A DNA stretch of 64,000 nucleotides from Apoderus coryli (taxonomy: Eukaryota; Arthropoda; Insecta; Coleoptera; Attelabidae): positions 5,270,001 through 5,334,000 of the forward strand of contig OU452204.1 of assembly GCA_911728435.2 (NCBI GenBank). The letters run 5' to 3'. Made by a program: the position numbers and the translations under genes. Shown here piece by piece: positions 21,792 through 32,473 of the stretch. Below the pieces are notes generated by a model. It was not told the DNA's origin and searched no databases. It saw nothing but the letters and a program-made list of their open reading frames with translations. Position 1 is the first letter of the stretch. Each line of letters begins with the position of its first letter.

Positions 21792-22838
21792 ATATTGTCA
21801 CACCCGGTATATTGTAATAAAAATATTGCATCCGGTCAAACTAGCTATTTTACGCTGATTTAATAATTTATAAAAGTTCATCAAAGTTTATACAAGTCAT
21901 GACTTTAGCATCGGTATTGTACCTAATAGACAAATTGCAAAGTCAGCAAAAAACGGTACGACCGAGTGGAGATAATCAAAGGTTATAAATTTTAACGCAA
22001 CAGGAAAAACGGGGTCTTCTCTCCAAACTTCGGCGAAGTAAACTTCGGGTCCTAGAAGCGCTAATTCCCCCCGTTGGGTATAGTGACTTGAGATTTATAG
22101 TTTATTTTAACGCGAATTAATTTTAATAGTAACTATTATTAAATATTTATAAACTTTAACAATTCTATTAACGCGAACGAAGTATCAGCTGTGTCGCCAG
22201 AATGATTGTAATGTAAGTACGAATTTTTAATTATTATAATTGTTAATTTTTGAACTTGTCCGTTTTTATTAAATTGATCTTTGTACATTTTTTTAAATAA
22301 TTAATTAAATAATAGTTAGTAATATTCATCTGACTTTCCTTTTATTTTTAATATAGTTTCTTTCAATTTAATTAAGTAACTATTAACTGAGAGACGCCGC
22401 TCAAATACAGACCGTCACTCGTTTACGAGGGAGAATCAATAAGATCCTCTTTCGTGAGCGTGATGTAAGTGGGCGATTCTCGAGTAGCTAAACAAGCCAA
22501 GCGAGTAACTAAATTAATTAACATAACTTAATAAAACTCAAACCCTTCTATAAGCTATTTTATAAAGACTTAACTCAGTAGAGCATGCTTACCTGAGTCT
22601 TCAAATACTAAAAGACGTAAGGGAGGCTCTACCCTTAATTTCTAACTCTCAAATTGGGACTAGGTGGAGGCACCGTCCCATATAAAATCCATACTCTTAA
22701 TAAATCTTATTCTTATATTTGTGACATACCCGGCGCCTCCACCTCCTAATGAACTTTTATAAATTATTAAATCAGCGTAAAATAGCTAGTTTGACCGGAT
22801 GCAATATTTTTATTACAATATACCGGGTGTGACAATAT
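21792..22838 (+). mobile_element. TIR element ending ATATTGTCACAC / GTGTGACAATAT (copy 2)
   Basis: Terminal inverted repeats of about 88 bp (21792-21880, 22750-22838) are nearly perfect, including CCGGTATATTGTAATAAAAA and GCGTAAAATAGCTAG. Outermost bases form ATAT, so a TA or ATAT target duplication is possible. No ORF. The interior is related to 4496-6542. The well-preserved repeats suggest this is the younger copy. Confidence 0.8.
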
Positions 22839-24807
22839 TATATATATTTTTTTATTTTAAGATCCTTAAGCTTATAGAAAAAATTTAATTAATTTGACAC
22901 AGACATGATTTGCTGAAAATACTTACCATTCAAAATTTTTGCTACTAAATTTCACTAATTTTACAGTATTAGTTTGAGGAGAGCATTAGAGCAGTTTTAT
23001 TTCTCCCGTTCAGCTGTACATATGTACTCCTGAAATTTAGTTTGTTCACCAGGAAAATCTGTTTTAGAAGGGTCCAGCATAATATTTGGGAGGGTTAGCG
23101 TTATCGCAACTTTTTTGTTGTCTTCAGAAAACCACCAAATACAAAACTAAATCGCTTTGGTTGATAAATTCAAAATTAAACCATCATCAGTCAAGAAAAT
23201 GACGAGGGATTGCAGAATACATTATCCAACATTATGTAGAGAAAGAGAAGATAGTGTAAGTGAATGTGAAAATGGTGTTGTTTTGGAAACTCATATCGGG
23301 TTTCGCCAAAGATTCTTATTAAATCTCTGGTTTTCACAGACGTTTTAATGAATTCACTAAGAAACAGGGTTGTATAAAGAAAATATAAAAGATATATTCA
23401 CAAGTTTTATATAAAATTGACGATAGTAATTTAATTTATTAATTTTTTCGTTCTATGTTATTAATTAATTCGGACATAATATATGCCGGGTGATTCACGC
23501 GTTTGGTAGGTTAGGCGTTTTGATAAAACTAACCCTACGATTATTTTTAAGTTTGGTTGGTGACTGCGGTCAATCCACTCTATCAGCCTGTAATATTGGG
23601 ATATTTGCGGTTATACCAGAAGTTGATATCAACTTTCTTATTTCAAATGCAATTCCTTGTATATACTACTTATACTTTTGGATGCATTAACTGTTTAGAA
23701 ATATTTTGTCATTACCTATTTTCAAATGTTTTTGTATATCTAAATAATTCTTGAACTTTTGATTGCAGTTAAATAATATCTTAGAAAAATCGACTATCTT
23801 GACAGATTGGCACACACAATTCCAGGGTAGTCATAAAATAATATAGTGTTATCTACTAATAGAATTAGGGATAAGTCTATTTTCTCAAATGGTAAACCCT
23901 ATACATTAATAAAAATAATAATAATAAATAAATAATAAAATTCCCTTTCAAATGATATGCGATATTCGTATTCCTATAAATAGAAGGCTTTGGAAATTTC
24001 TAGGGAAATAGGATTACCTCGGTATATTTTAATTAGGTATAGCTATGAAACGTTATTAAACGTCACGAAACATTAAAACCATAATAATCTGATATTTAGT
24101 TCATAACGAAATGTTTGTTTCTGTACTTAATGAAGTTTACAATGAAATTATTTATTTGATGATTCGAAATTCTAGAAATAACATTCAGAAAGTTTAATGA
24201 AATGTATTCTGATTTATAACCAATGAACATGGGGACGTTTGCATGAATACCAAATAATTTCATGAATTAACGGTCAAAACTGAGAGCAAAAAGCGATATC
24301 TAGCGAAGGCTATAACCTTAGATGAAGACAACATGACCCCTTAGCATGTTTTTTCTATAATTTTGTTACACTAGCCATTAATATTAGTTAGCTGAACAAA
24401 TTAAAACTTCATTTGAGTAATAATTATTTTCAATACACTTTCGTTAATAAAAGTAAACATTTTAATGGTTAGGCACTAAATTGTCAATTCTATTGTTTCG
24501 TGCCGTTTAGTGACTATTTTTCTAGAATCATTTGCAATAATTTTAGATGCATTCTCAAATTCTACTATAAGTTTTAATCTCCATAAGTTTAATTTCGATG
24601 TTCCTGCTTAAGTCTTTGTAATTAGGAGGCCTAGCATATTTTTGGATTCAGAACATGTCAAAATGGAAGTCTAATGTATTACTGAATTATATGGTGGTTG
24701 TTTCCATATAAAAATTTGGTGCATAAAGATAACATTTATATCTATTTACGACGTGCTTGTTATATAATGTAACTAGACTTTAAGTATATTGGAAACTCGC
24801 TTCACAC
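22839..24807. other. Unassigned GALK2 intron sequence
   Basis: Open frames at 23157-23348, 23490-23690 and 23557-23754 have no recognisable motifs. A short (AAT)n tract lies near 23910. Nothing else is supportable in these 2 kb. Confidence 0.4.
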
Positions 24808-25110
24808 ATGCATGCTTTTACCAGGCGGGTCGTTTCAAATCCTCTTGCTAGGGGAAATTTAACAACTAATGAAATTGAATGTCAAGCATTAAGTCTTATT
24901 AAAATGTATACCAATAATTTACATGAGAGCCTAGGGGTTGAATTATTCAAAGCATTTAAGGATGAAAACGATTCACTAAAACTCGACAATTGCAAAGAGC
25001 TACAATTATACGGTTTGCTCAAGGAAATGAAGGTAGATCATGCCTTTCCAAATCTCGAAGCAGCATTTAGGATATACTTAATTATTTTCTCTCCAAATTA
25101 ATCAAAACAG
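24808..25110 (+). pseudogene. hAT-superfamily transposase fragment (C-terminal region)
   Basis: The peptide has KELQLYGLLKEMKVDHAFPNL followed by EAAFRIYLII, matching the hAT C-terminal dimerisation region (xxFPNLxxAxRIxLTLPVTxASxERSFS). The frame ends just where the PVTxASxERSFS motif should follow, so it is truncated. No flanking CAGxG-type terminal repeat was found nearby. It resembles the zinc-finger MYM type 1-like branch of hAT-derived proteins, but only ~70 informative residues remain. Confidence 0.65.
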
Positions 25111-25132
25111 AATCATGCGTTTAGACATATCA

Positions 25133-25179
25133 CAGTCATACATGTGTCAGGAATTTTAATTTTCATCATCAGTGACCAC
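25133..25179 (-). ncRNA. Hammerhead-like motif, class 1 (core intact, GAAA lost)
   Basis: Minus-strand reading has GUCA before a complete CUGAUGA core and extra U. A weak stem II follows, then ACAUGU and AUGAC for stems III and I. The GAAA box is replaced, so catalysis is unlikely. It shows that this terminus family is dispersed beyond the inverted pairs. Confidence 0.45.
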
Positions 25180-25419
25180 AGTCAACAAAAAAGGCCGGTG
25201 ATCTAATAGTGTTCTATTAATTTCAGATAATATACTATTAGATACTTTCCTACATCAAAACGAGCAACAGAAGTGAATAATCTGTAAATTATACTCCTCC
25301 TGATATCCGCATAGCTGCTAATGAAACGTATCAATCCTTGCTACCACAAATATATAAAATTAAATATCAAATTTGATTTCAAAAATATGTGGACATACCC
25401 AGCTAGCAAGGCACGTGCT

Positions 25420-25580
25420 TTTGACGTGAAATATACGTCTCTAAGTACGCCAAAATGAACAAACATTTCGACGTAATATTGACGACAATATGTCACAGCT
25501 AATTGACGTCGAATAAGGACGTAACAACACGTCGAGTGTTAACGTCAAAAATACGTCAATATGCGTCCAATGTTAAACCA
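25420..25580. repeat. Cluster of ACGTC/GACGT motifs
   Basis: About ten GACGT, ACGTC or ACGTG pentamers occur within 160 bp of otherwise AT-rich DNA, with no coding frame. It is probably the subterminal part of a DNA transposon rich in transposase-binding repeats. Similar repetition of ATGTCG occurs at 48.53-48.68 kb. Confidence 0.35.
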
Positions 25581-26000
25581 GTAAATGGTGGGCTTGTTTT
25601 GATTCTCTTTCAGAACTAGTTCTGAAACCGCTGAGCAATTTGATTGGTTTTATAATAGTCTTCTCAAAACTAAGATAAAGCAATTAAATTGCAAGAAACA
25701 GGTTTAACTTCAACTAATTCTTAAAATAATAAGAAAAAATCATACCAAAATATGCCGTACAATACTTAACTTAACATAATCACATCTTTATAAAAGAACT
25801 AAATACTAAAACAATAAAAATAAATAAATAGGACGGTAAAGATCTATTAAAATGTTCTTGCTGTTTATAGAGCGACCACCATGTTTCTTTTTTTCTGGGA
25901 GTCAACCACTTTTTGTGTACAAGTGCTATGGTACCACCGTCTTTTTCGACAAATTGAATGCCTAGGAAAGCCATATTAAGATACTTTATAAGTATTATAT
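25581..26000. other. Unassigned sequence
   Basis: The minus-strand frame 25780-25974 has no family match by eye. Ends at the target duplication of the solo LTR. Confidence 0.35.
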
Positions 26001-27372
26001 TGAAACCATTTTGAATTAGTGGGTGTTATTTACATTCAGAAAGAATACTAATTTTATAGCTCAATCCAGAATAAATCCCAATATGCTATTCAAATTGTTA
26101 CGGGTTCGATTCAAGTTTTACGGTTTCAATTAAAGAAGAACAAACAAAGAATATCAACTTTATTAATCTGTATTAAAGTAATGTAAAATTACTCACCTTT
26201 TATAATTCTGGATTACTACAACTAATTTAATAATTAAAATTAATAAAGAAAATTAATAACAACAAGGAATAAATATGTATAAATAAAAAAAAAGAATAAA
26301 ACAATTAAAAGAAATGAAAATTTAAAAGAAACTCTTATTCATTAATGTACAATTATAATATAATATAATATAATATATAATTACGAATAATTATATTAAT
26401 TCCTATACGAAACTTTAATTACAATTGAAAACTGAATTTATTTCAATTACTAAAAGAAACAACTTAATCTTTATAAAAATTGATTGGAAACAAAAAGGCC
26501 TTCAATTAAAAGACTTAACAAAGAGCTTACTGAAACTTTAACTTCGATTATTGTTAAGAAACTTTATACAAATTCACTACTTCAGAATAAAATGAAATGG
26601 ACTTAGTCTTTATACTGGTATACTTTAAAACAAAAACTAGAAAATAATTCTTAACTGTGAAAAATCTAAGTCCAAAAACAAATTAAAATATTTAATTTAA
26701 ATTTATACAATTGGAAATCACATCTAGACCCTACCAAAACTAAAACGAATCTAACTTGAAAGTCCTATTGTATTTCCAAAATTGCCTCATAAAAATGAAG
26801 TAGGTGCTACAGAATGAAAAATGGCCAATAAGAAAAGAGCATTTTAAAAATATATTCCTATACAAATACAGCTACGATTATATGATGACTCCTTAATCTC
26901 CAGAAAAGCTAACTGGATGAAAACCCATATTATAATGACCCTTTAATATTTGTTCTTTTATATGTGAAACCTTGTTAACTCCCCAACTACTAGATTTTGT
27001 ATATAATAATAAAAGTCCTACATTTAATTTACATGAAGGCATTTCGAGAATCTTGAATGTTAAATGACCACTCTGTATTTAAAACATGTCATTCTTCGAA
27101 CAAGAAAACATATGTTTCTAGTCCTCTTTATCTTTACAGAGTGTTTATTACTTTTCGACTAACTCATAAACAAACATTATATTTTCGACAAGAAAAAGGT
27201 CCTTCTTTTAGGAACATTTGTTAAAGGCACCAAAGATAATATGTTTATTACTTACAGATGTATGATATTTACAAAAATATTAGACTTTCGGACATGTTAG
27301 GTATAAAACTATAAAACTAAGAAAAAATATCCAAAACTACCCAAATATATAGTGGGTCTTTGTTTTGTTACA
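26001..27372 (-). repeat. Solo LTR of an LTR retrotransposon (copy A)
   Basis: On the minus strand it starts TGTAACAAAACAAAG. It matches the copies at 32474 and 41072 over most of its length, and its far end has TGAAACC where the others have TGTAAC. A 4-bp direct repeat ATAT flanks it (25997-26000, 27373-27376). The absence of internal coding sequence on either side makes it a solo LTR from LTR-LTR recombination. A 4-bp target duplication fits Ty3/gypsy-type integrases but does not prove it. Confidence 0.8.
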
Positions 27373-27975
27373 ATATACACCTCTATTATAATACACTTGT
27401 ACTTATTCGCTATTCAGGAGAGGACAACACACACACCATACATAAATGTTTATAATAATTAATGTAAACACAAAGGAAAAGAAAATGGCGCCTGACGTCA
27501 CAATGTAGAATGTCGCGATACTCGCAAAAGGGTTGCCAGATGAAAAAATATATAATATAGTATCTGACACTTTAAAACAAAAAATGGTATCTTACGGCCA
27601 AAAATGGTATAACACTGACCTAAAAACAAAACGATAAGTTATTCTTAAGAATTGACACCAGAACATTCTTTAAATTTTTTGTATAATGACAATATTCACA
27701 TGTGCCAAGTGTTATGTTTTGCTCGTTTTTTAACATTATTTATTGACTTAATCGGATACTACCACCTCAGAACCATCATTTTAAAAATTTCAGTAGATTC
27801 GAAATGTGAAGAGTCATTTTAAAAAATAAAACAACAATTATACTATTAATATAAAAAAATTAAATAAAAGTCACAGTTTTCCATTAAATTAAATGCATAT
27901 CTAAGGTAACAAGGTATATAATCGCTTTTATAAAACAAGCCATAGCTAATATAGTGGCGTTTTCTGTATTTTGTA
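27373..27975. other. Unassigned sequence
   Basis: No recognisable feature. A short GC-richer patch with GACGTCACA lies near 27493. Confidence 0.35.
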
Positions 27976-28013
27976 GCCCTGAAGATGAAAATAAAGATTT
28001 TTGAAAGCTTGGC
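27976..28013 (+). ncRNA. Hammerhead-like motif, class 2 (core matches consensus)
   Basis: Stem I GCC/GGC, core CUGAAGA (fits CUGANGA), one extra U, an A/U-rich stem II of five pairs, GAAA, zero-loop stem III AG/CU, and U17 before GGC. This is the best class 2 copy. Downstream sequence GGCATATAGC corresponds to GGCATAACG at 19.87 kb. No Penelope ORF adjoins it. Confidence 0.5.
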
Positions 28014-29090
28014 ATATAGCAAAAAATAATTTTTCGAATAATCCAAGATATAGCCTACCCCAAATAAAACGAAATGAACGATTGAATAAAATTTCAAAAT
28101 TATGCCGATCTCCTGAAAATTTAGATTTCTTTTGAAAGTCTACTAATAACCGATATCAATTAATGCGAACATGGAGTGGTTTTATTCTGATCAAGAAATA
28201 CTACAGTGTGTGGTGAATTTTATAACCCGCCAGAAGAAGCAGCTTTTAAAAACCAAGTTTTTGGTTATCCTCTTTATTTCATTTTTAAGTCTTAAACATG
28301 CCTAGTGCGCATGCATTCATGATATTGTAGCTGGTTCTAATATTTTGTAGGTATGCGAATGTCAAACTTCTATTGTTTCTAACAAATTACAAAAAGTTCA
28401 GTTCATCGTAGAATTTCGTTAAATAGTTTTATGGCCAACTTATTCTTTTTAAACAAAAATTTAATAACATTCCATGTAGTATAATGTCCCGGCACTGCAT
28501 ATATATTCCCAGTGAATCCAGGCAACATGTTAAGCAGTTATAAAATTAATTCTAGATGCTAATGCATGACAGCTGTTATCCTGCAGGGATGTTAAGCTTC
28601 TAGGCATATAATTTCTTTTTCCCTCTTTTTTATATTCTCGTAATATTCTATGGCTATTTCTCTAAATTAAAGGAAGAACTAACGAATTTATATGTGTGTG
28701 TTAGATAGGAATGAGTATGCATCTGGTGAAGATAAATTATAATATATAATTTTTCTATTTATTGTAACGTGGTGGAATTCAGAAAAGTTCTCAAGTACAT
28801 AGGTATACATTACAAATAATGAATATCACCTCAGATATTTGTATTTGTAATATTTATTTATTTTTCCAGGCAAATTCCGATCTTTTTTTCAAGGAGGATA
28901 TTTTTTAAACACAGATCATTAATTCTTATGGTTTTCCCTCTACACGACTTGGTAACCTCTTCCAGCACGTGTAGTCAAGTGGTACATTGTTTTAAAGGTA
29001 ATTCTTCTTCTCTTTAAAAACATGCATTTTTTTAAAATTTTGGTTTAAAATTGATGTAAAAATGTGTGTAAAATAAATCGACAGAACTAA
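28014..29090. other. Unassigned GALK2 intron sequence
   Basis: The minus-strand frame overlapping 27846-28097 is explained by the hammerhead-like repeat. No gene is supported in the rest. Confidence 0.35.
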
Positions 29091-29254
29091 GTTTTCTAAA
29101 TTGCTTTATTTGACTAAATGCTCAATTTGTCACCTATATACTTCCATGCAACATTAATATCTTCCTTTGACATTTTCATAAACGAATTGCTTGTTACATA
29201 AAGCAACAAGACTTTTAAGTTATGTTGGAAATTTATTTCACACCACCATGCTTC

Positions 29255-29296
29255 CACCAGACGGCCGTTTCGTCGATCCACGACTCATCAGTGGTG
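29255..29296 (-). ncRNA. Hammerhead ribozyme, type I, minimal stem III (copy 1)
   Basis: On the minus strand: stem I CACCA (29296-29292) and UGGUG (29259-29255); CUGAUGA (29291-29285); stem II GUCG/CGAC with loop UGGAU; GAAA (29271-29268); stem III CGG/CCG closed without a loop, including the A15.1-U16.1 pair; C17 at 29260. Cleavage is predicted between 29260 and 29259. Every conserved core residue is present. Flanking sequences (29221-29243 and 29308-29330) pair to extend stem I by about 20 bp beyond an internal loop, the arrangement expected for loop-loop stabilisation. Confidence 0.92.
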
Positions 29297-29592
29297 ATCG
29301 GCAGGCAGTGTGACCTAAATTTCCAACATTTACAGAGAGCTTATACTAGCACGAGAATTGATTGAGAGAAAGATGTTTGTGGCGACACCTAGCGTGAACA
29401 GGCAATATGCCGGGTGAAACACAGTTCACTAACGACGGCCGGATAAGAAGTAATAACTCCATTATATCCTATTGCCAACACTAGATGCGCCCGAATCCCT
29501 TAGCAGGGAGGCTTTATTTAAGAATTGCTTGTTACATAAAGCAACAAGACTTTTAAGTTATGTTGGAAATTTATTTCACACCACCATGCTTC

Positions 29593-29634
29593 CACCAGAC
29601 GGCCGTTTCGTCGATCCACGACTCATCAGTGGTG
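29593..29634 (-). ncRNA. Hammerhead ribozyme (copy 2)
   Basis: Exact copy of the first ribozyme one 338-bp period to the right, same orientation, all core residues intact. Two ribozymes in tandem would release a monomer of 338 nt from a transcript that reads the minus strand. Confidence 0.92.
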
Positions 29635-29787
29635 ATCGGCAGGCAGTGTGACCTAAATTTCCAACATTTACAGAGAGCTTATACTAGCACGAGAATTGAT
29701 TGAGAGAAAGATGTTTGTGGCGACACCTAGATCAACAAGACTTTTAAGTTATGTTGGAAATTTATTTCACACCACCATGCTTCCACC

Positions 29788-29806
29788 AGACGGCCGTTTC
29801 GTCGAT
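29788..29806 (-). ncRNA. Half hammerhead at the array inversion point
   Basis: The 3' half of the ribozyme (stem III, GAAA and CGAC) is present, but the sequence changes to the inverted array at CGTCGAT|TGTTGC. The core CUGAUGA box is missing, so it cannot cleave by itself. It marks the head-to-head junction. Confidence 0.8.
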
Positions 29807-30056
29807 TGTTGCTTTATGTAACAAGCAATTCTTAAATAAAGCCTCCCTGCTAAGGGATTCGGGCGCATCTAGTGTTGGCAATAGGATATAATGGAGTTAT
29901 TACTTCTTATCCGGCCGTCGTTAGTGAACTGTGTTTCACCCGGCATATTGCCTGTTCACGCTAGGTGTCGCCACAAACATCTTTCTCTCAATCAATTCTC
30001 GTGCTAGTATAAGCTCTCTGTAAATGTTGGAAATTTAGGTCACACTGCCTGCCGAT

Positions 30057-30098
30057 CACCACTGATGAGTCGTGGATCGACGAAACGGCCGTCTGGTG
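30057..30098 (+). ncRNA. Hammerhead ribozyme (plus-strand copy)
   Basis: CACCA (30057-30061), CUGAUGA (30062-30068), GUCG, loop, CGAC (30078-30081), GAAA (30082-30085), CGG/CCG, U, C17 at 30093, UGGUG (30094-30098). It is identical in sequence to the minus-strand copies, so transcripts of either strand would carry a complete ribozyme. Confidence 0.92.
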
Positions 30099-30785
30099 GA
30101 AGCATGGTGGTGTGAAATAAATTTCCAACATAACTTAAAAGTCTTGTTGCTTTATGTAACAAGCAATTCTTAAATAAAGCCTCCCTGCTAAGGGATTCGG
30201 GCGCATCTAGTGTTGGCAATAGGATATAATGGAGTTATTACTTCTTATCCGGCCGTCGTTAGTGAACTGTGTTTCACCCGGCATATTGCCTGTTCACGCT
30301 AGGTGTCGCCACAAACATCTTTCTCTCAATTTTCATAAACGTTTTAAAGCCATTCGGGGGTTAACACCACATGCTACCACTATTCAGTGACGAAGCTCTT
30401 CTTGAGGGGTAGGTTTAGTTTTATAAATAAGACTTCGTAATGACCCCACAAAAAAACAAGGCTACTGGTATTCAATCTGGTGATCTATGAGGACACACGA
30501 TGTTATCTCTTCTAGTAAACCACTGCTCGGGAAAATGTTGATTCAAAAAGTCCCATGCCAGCGTTGCATATTGTGGCGGAGTAACAAAAAAACACCTAAA
30601 TCTCTGGGATATGACCGCCTTTTTCAATTATTTCTATAACCCTATTTTGTAGTTTAGATTCTGCAAGGTGTATTGTTTTTTTAATTTCATGTCTTTAACC
30701 GATTTATATTATTATCATTGCCAACATTTTTATCATAATATGTGTAAACAGCATCGAATTACCTTTAAATATACAGGGTGTTTCA

Positions 30786-30953
30786 AAAAAACGCGGCAAT
30801 ATTTAAAAAGTTTAATGGGATTAAATATGCAATAATATGGGGTAACCTCAGCGGCGTATGGCCATGTAATATGCAAAGATTATGAATAATATGACGCATA
30901 TTAAAATGTCCCCTAACCTTAGAGATAAATAAATACATCCGCAACACCGCGTT
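30786..30953. other. Short spacer between mariner end and P-like element
   Basis: Holds a TTTCAAAAAAACGCGG block just inside the TACAGGGTGT end. No gene. Confidence 0.3.
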
Positions 30954-30961
30954 GGCTATAC

Positions 30962-32322
30962 TATTGTAATCAGATCGTGGCGTTAATACACATGGTGTGC
31001 TACGCCTATGAACGTGTTTTAGATCGGACTGCGCATGACGTCATTTTGGGAGCAGTTTTAAAAGTGTAGGTATCAGAACATCATAATACGAGTATGACTG
31101 ACGTGGCAACGCCAGATGACTGATGAAACTGTGAACACCACAAAGCAATATAAATTGTTTTTATTCTATTCATAATTATATAGAAAATTTATAATAAAAT
31201 CAAATTTATTGTTGAAATTTGTTTATCTCAAGAGTTACTTAAAAACACTTTATCGGATGTGAACTCTGAGCAAAATCTTGACAAAGAGGATTTTTCTACT
31301 CAGGATGATTGTTTTACTAACTATACATTTGTAGAACCGCAAATACCGGAAGAGTTAGTTCTCGAAATAGATCTGACCAATTATGCTGTGCCAACCGAGT
31401 GGGAAAATGTATTGGGGATACTGGAGACTAATAAATTTTCAGATACTATAGCAAACGAAGGTTTGAAATATATTGCAGGCTATGTAGCCTATCGTTTCAA
31501 AAATAAATTTAAGCATTTAAATTTAGGTAATGAAACAAAAAATGTACTTGTTTTAAGTACTAATAGCAATCCTGATTGGCTGACCTTGCTCTCAAGGGGG
31601 TTTTTACTTCAACCTAGTGATGATTTGATAGTAATGGGACGGATCATAGAAGAAGAATTTCGGAATTTTCATGGTAATTTTTTATCGAAAGAACCAATAA
31701 TATTTAAGAGGTTGGCAAATATTGTTACTGAAAAAATACCATCTAATTTAAAATATTTACCCTATGAAGTTATTCTTTGTATGGTTCGTACCCGAACTTA
31801 TATTAGATTAAGAGAGCTTAATAAAAATATTAGTTTGTTAAATTCCAAACGCAAGCTGGAAAAAAAAAATGTCCAAGTTTACAAATAAAAAAAGTAAATA
31901 ATTGGTTTTTGTTGTTTATTTAGCCCTAAAACCTTTTTTGAATAAATACTGAAAGTACATTACACATGAATAAATATTGTGATTCAGGTCATGTTATAAA
32001 TAAAAAAAAAACATTTTAAGCGCTGTGAAGTATTTTATTTTTCCTAATTTTTTATAACTAAAAGCTACATTTGGCTTTTTTGTTTAGTTATTTTTGTTAA
32101 TAATGAAACACCTAAAAACAAATAAAACTAAGTAATATCGATATTTAAAAGCCATTGACCAGATTTCAAAAATGCTCCCAGGCTGACGTCACCGGTGCGA
32201 CAGAGACGGTAGATTACATGCGCGATAGCACACCATCTGTATTAACACCATGAATCAGATGTAATCGTTCTAGAAAGCTCGCTACTCAAACTAACCAGAG
32301 GCGACTCTGTACAGATTTAATA
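30962..32322 (+). mobile_element. P-element-like transposon, internally deleted
   Basis: An 8-bp direct repeat GGCTATAC flanks it (30954-30961, 32323-32330); 8 bp is the P-element duplication length. Inverted subterminal blocks occur at both ends: GTTAATACASATGGTGTGCTA (about 30983 and 32250) and a TGACGTCA-containing block (about 31038 and 32183). The outermost bases match only as TATT. Inside is one ORF with P-transposase C-terminal character. The N-terminal THAP domain and most of the catalytic core are absent, so it is a deletion derivative. Confidence 0.7.
31184..31888 (+). pseudogene. P-element/THAP9-like transposase, C-terminal part
   Basis: The frame is open from 31184 and ends at TAA 31888; the first ATG is internal, so the true 5' end was probably a splice acceptor near 31183 (TATATAG). 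It has GLKYIAGYVAYRFKNKF, the hallmark of P/THAP9 transposase C-termini (ALEYIAGYxAxKx). PDWLTLLSRGFLLQPSDDL and a Lys/Arg-rich tail follow. No stops interrupt ~200 residues, but the catalytic domain is missing. It cannot act as a transposase alone. It might retain a regulatory role, as truncated P proteins can, but nothing here shows expression. Confidence 0.75.
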
Positions 32323-32330
32323 GGCTATAC

Positions 32331-32473
32331 CTCGTCCGGTGCAACGTTGTGTTAATTTAGTACAATGTGCGCGCCAGAATCTTGTAGAAGAAACGACTGT
32401 TTACTGGAAGTGTTCGAGAAATGAGAAAAATATAAATAGCCAACATATAACGGGGACAGACAATCAGTCATGA
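32331..32473. other. Spacer between P-like element and solo LTR
   Basis: No recognised content. Confidence 0.3.

Larger units (their letters stand above)
29185..30329. mobile_element. Inverted tandem array of a 338-bp hammerhead-ribozyme repeat (retrozyme-like)
   Basis: The repeat unit recurs at exactly 338 bp (29184 to 29522; 29807 to 30145). Left of about 29806 units read on the minus strand: one full unit, a second cut at 29731, and a short third piece. From 29807 they read on the plus strand: one full unit and a partial one. Copies are almost identical, so the array is young. The direct repeat TTTTCATAAACG flanks the whole structure (29173-29184, 30330-30341), so it integrated as one unit. 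The unit has no ORF, LTR or protein-coding sign. Tandem hammerhead units that amplify through circular RNA are known as retrozymes in plants and animals. Mobilisation here by a Penelope-type enzyme is inference. Confidence 0.85.
29091..30785 (-). pseudogene. mariner-like transposase fossil, interrupted by the hammerhead array
   Basis: Minus-strand reading from 30590: YATLAWDFLNQHFPEQWF, then VCPHRSPD, then FFCGVITKSYL. These correspond to the region around the second and third acidic residues of a mariner/IS630 transposase (YxLxVRxxLDxxFPxRWIG...WPxRSPDLTPLDFFLWG). It continues to NGFKTF at about 30345, is broken by the 29185-30329 insertion, and resumes as KMSKEDINVAWKYIGDKLSI with a stop near 29110. 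Several in-frame stops show long decay before the insertion. A TACAGGGTGT end lies at about 30773. Confidence 0.65.

Noticed and set aside
29185..30329. CRISPR-like or satellite interpretation of the repeats
   Set aside because: Units are 338 bp, contiguous, inverted around a centre and flanked by a target duplication; eukaryotic context. A large satellite block is not supported by about three and a half units.
31122..31140. CTGATGAAACTGTG as a hammerhead core
   Set aside because: CUGAUGA is present but no stem II or stem pairing around it.
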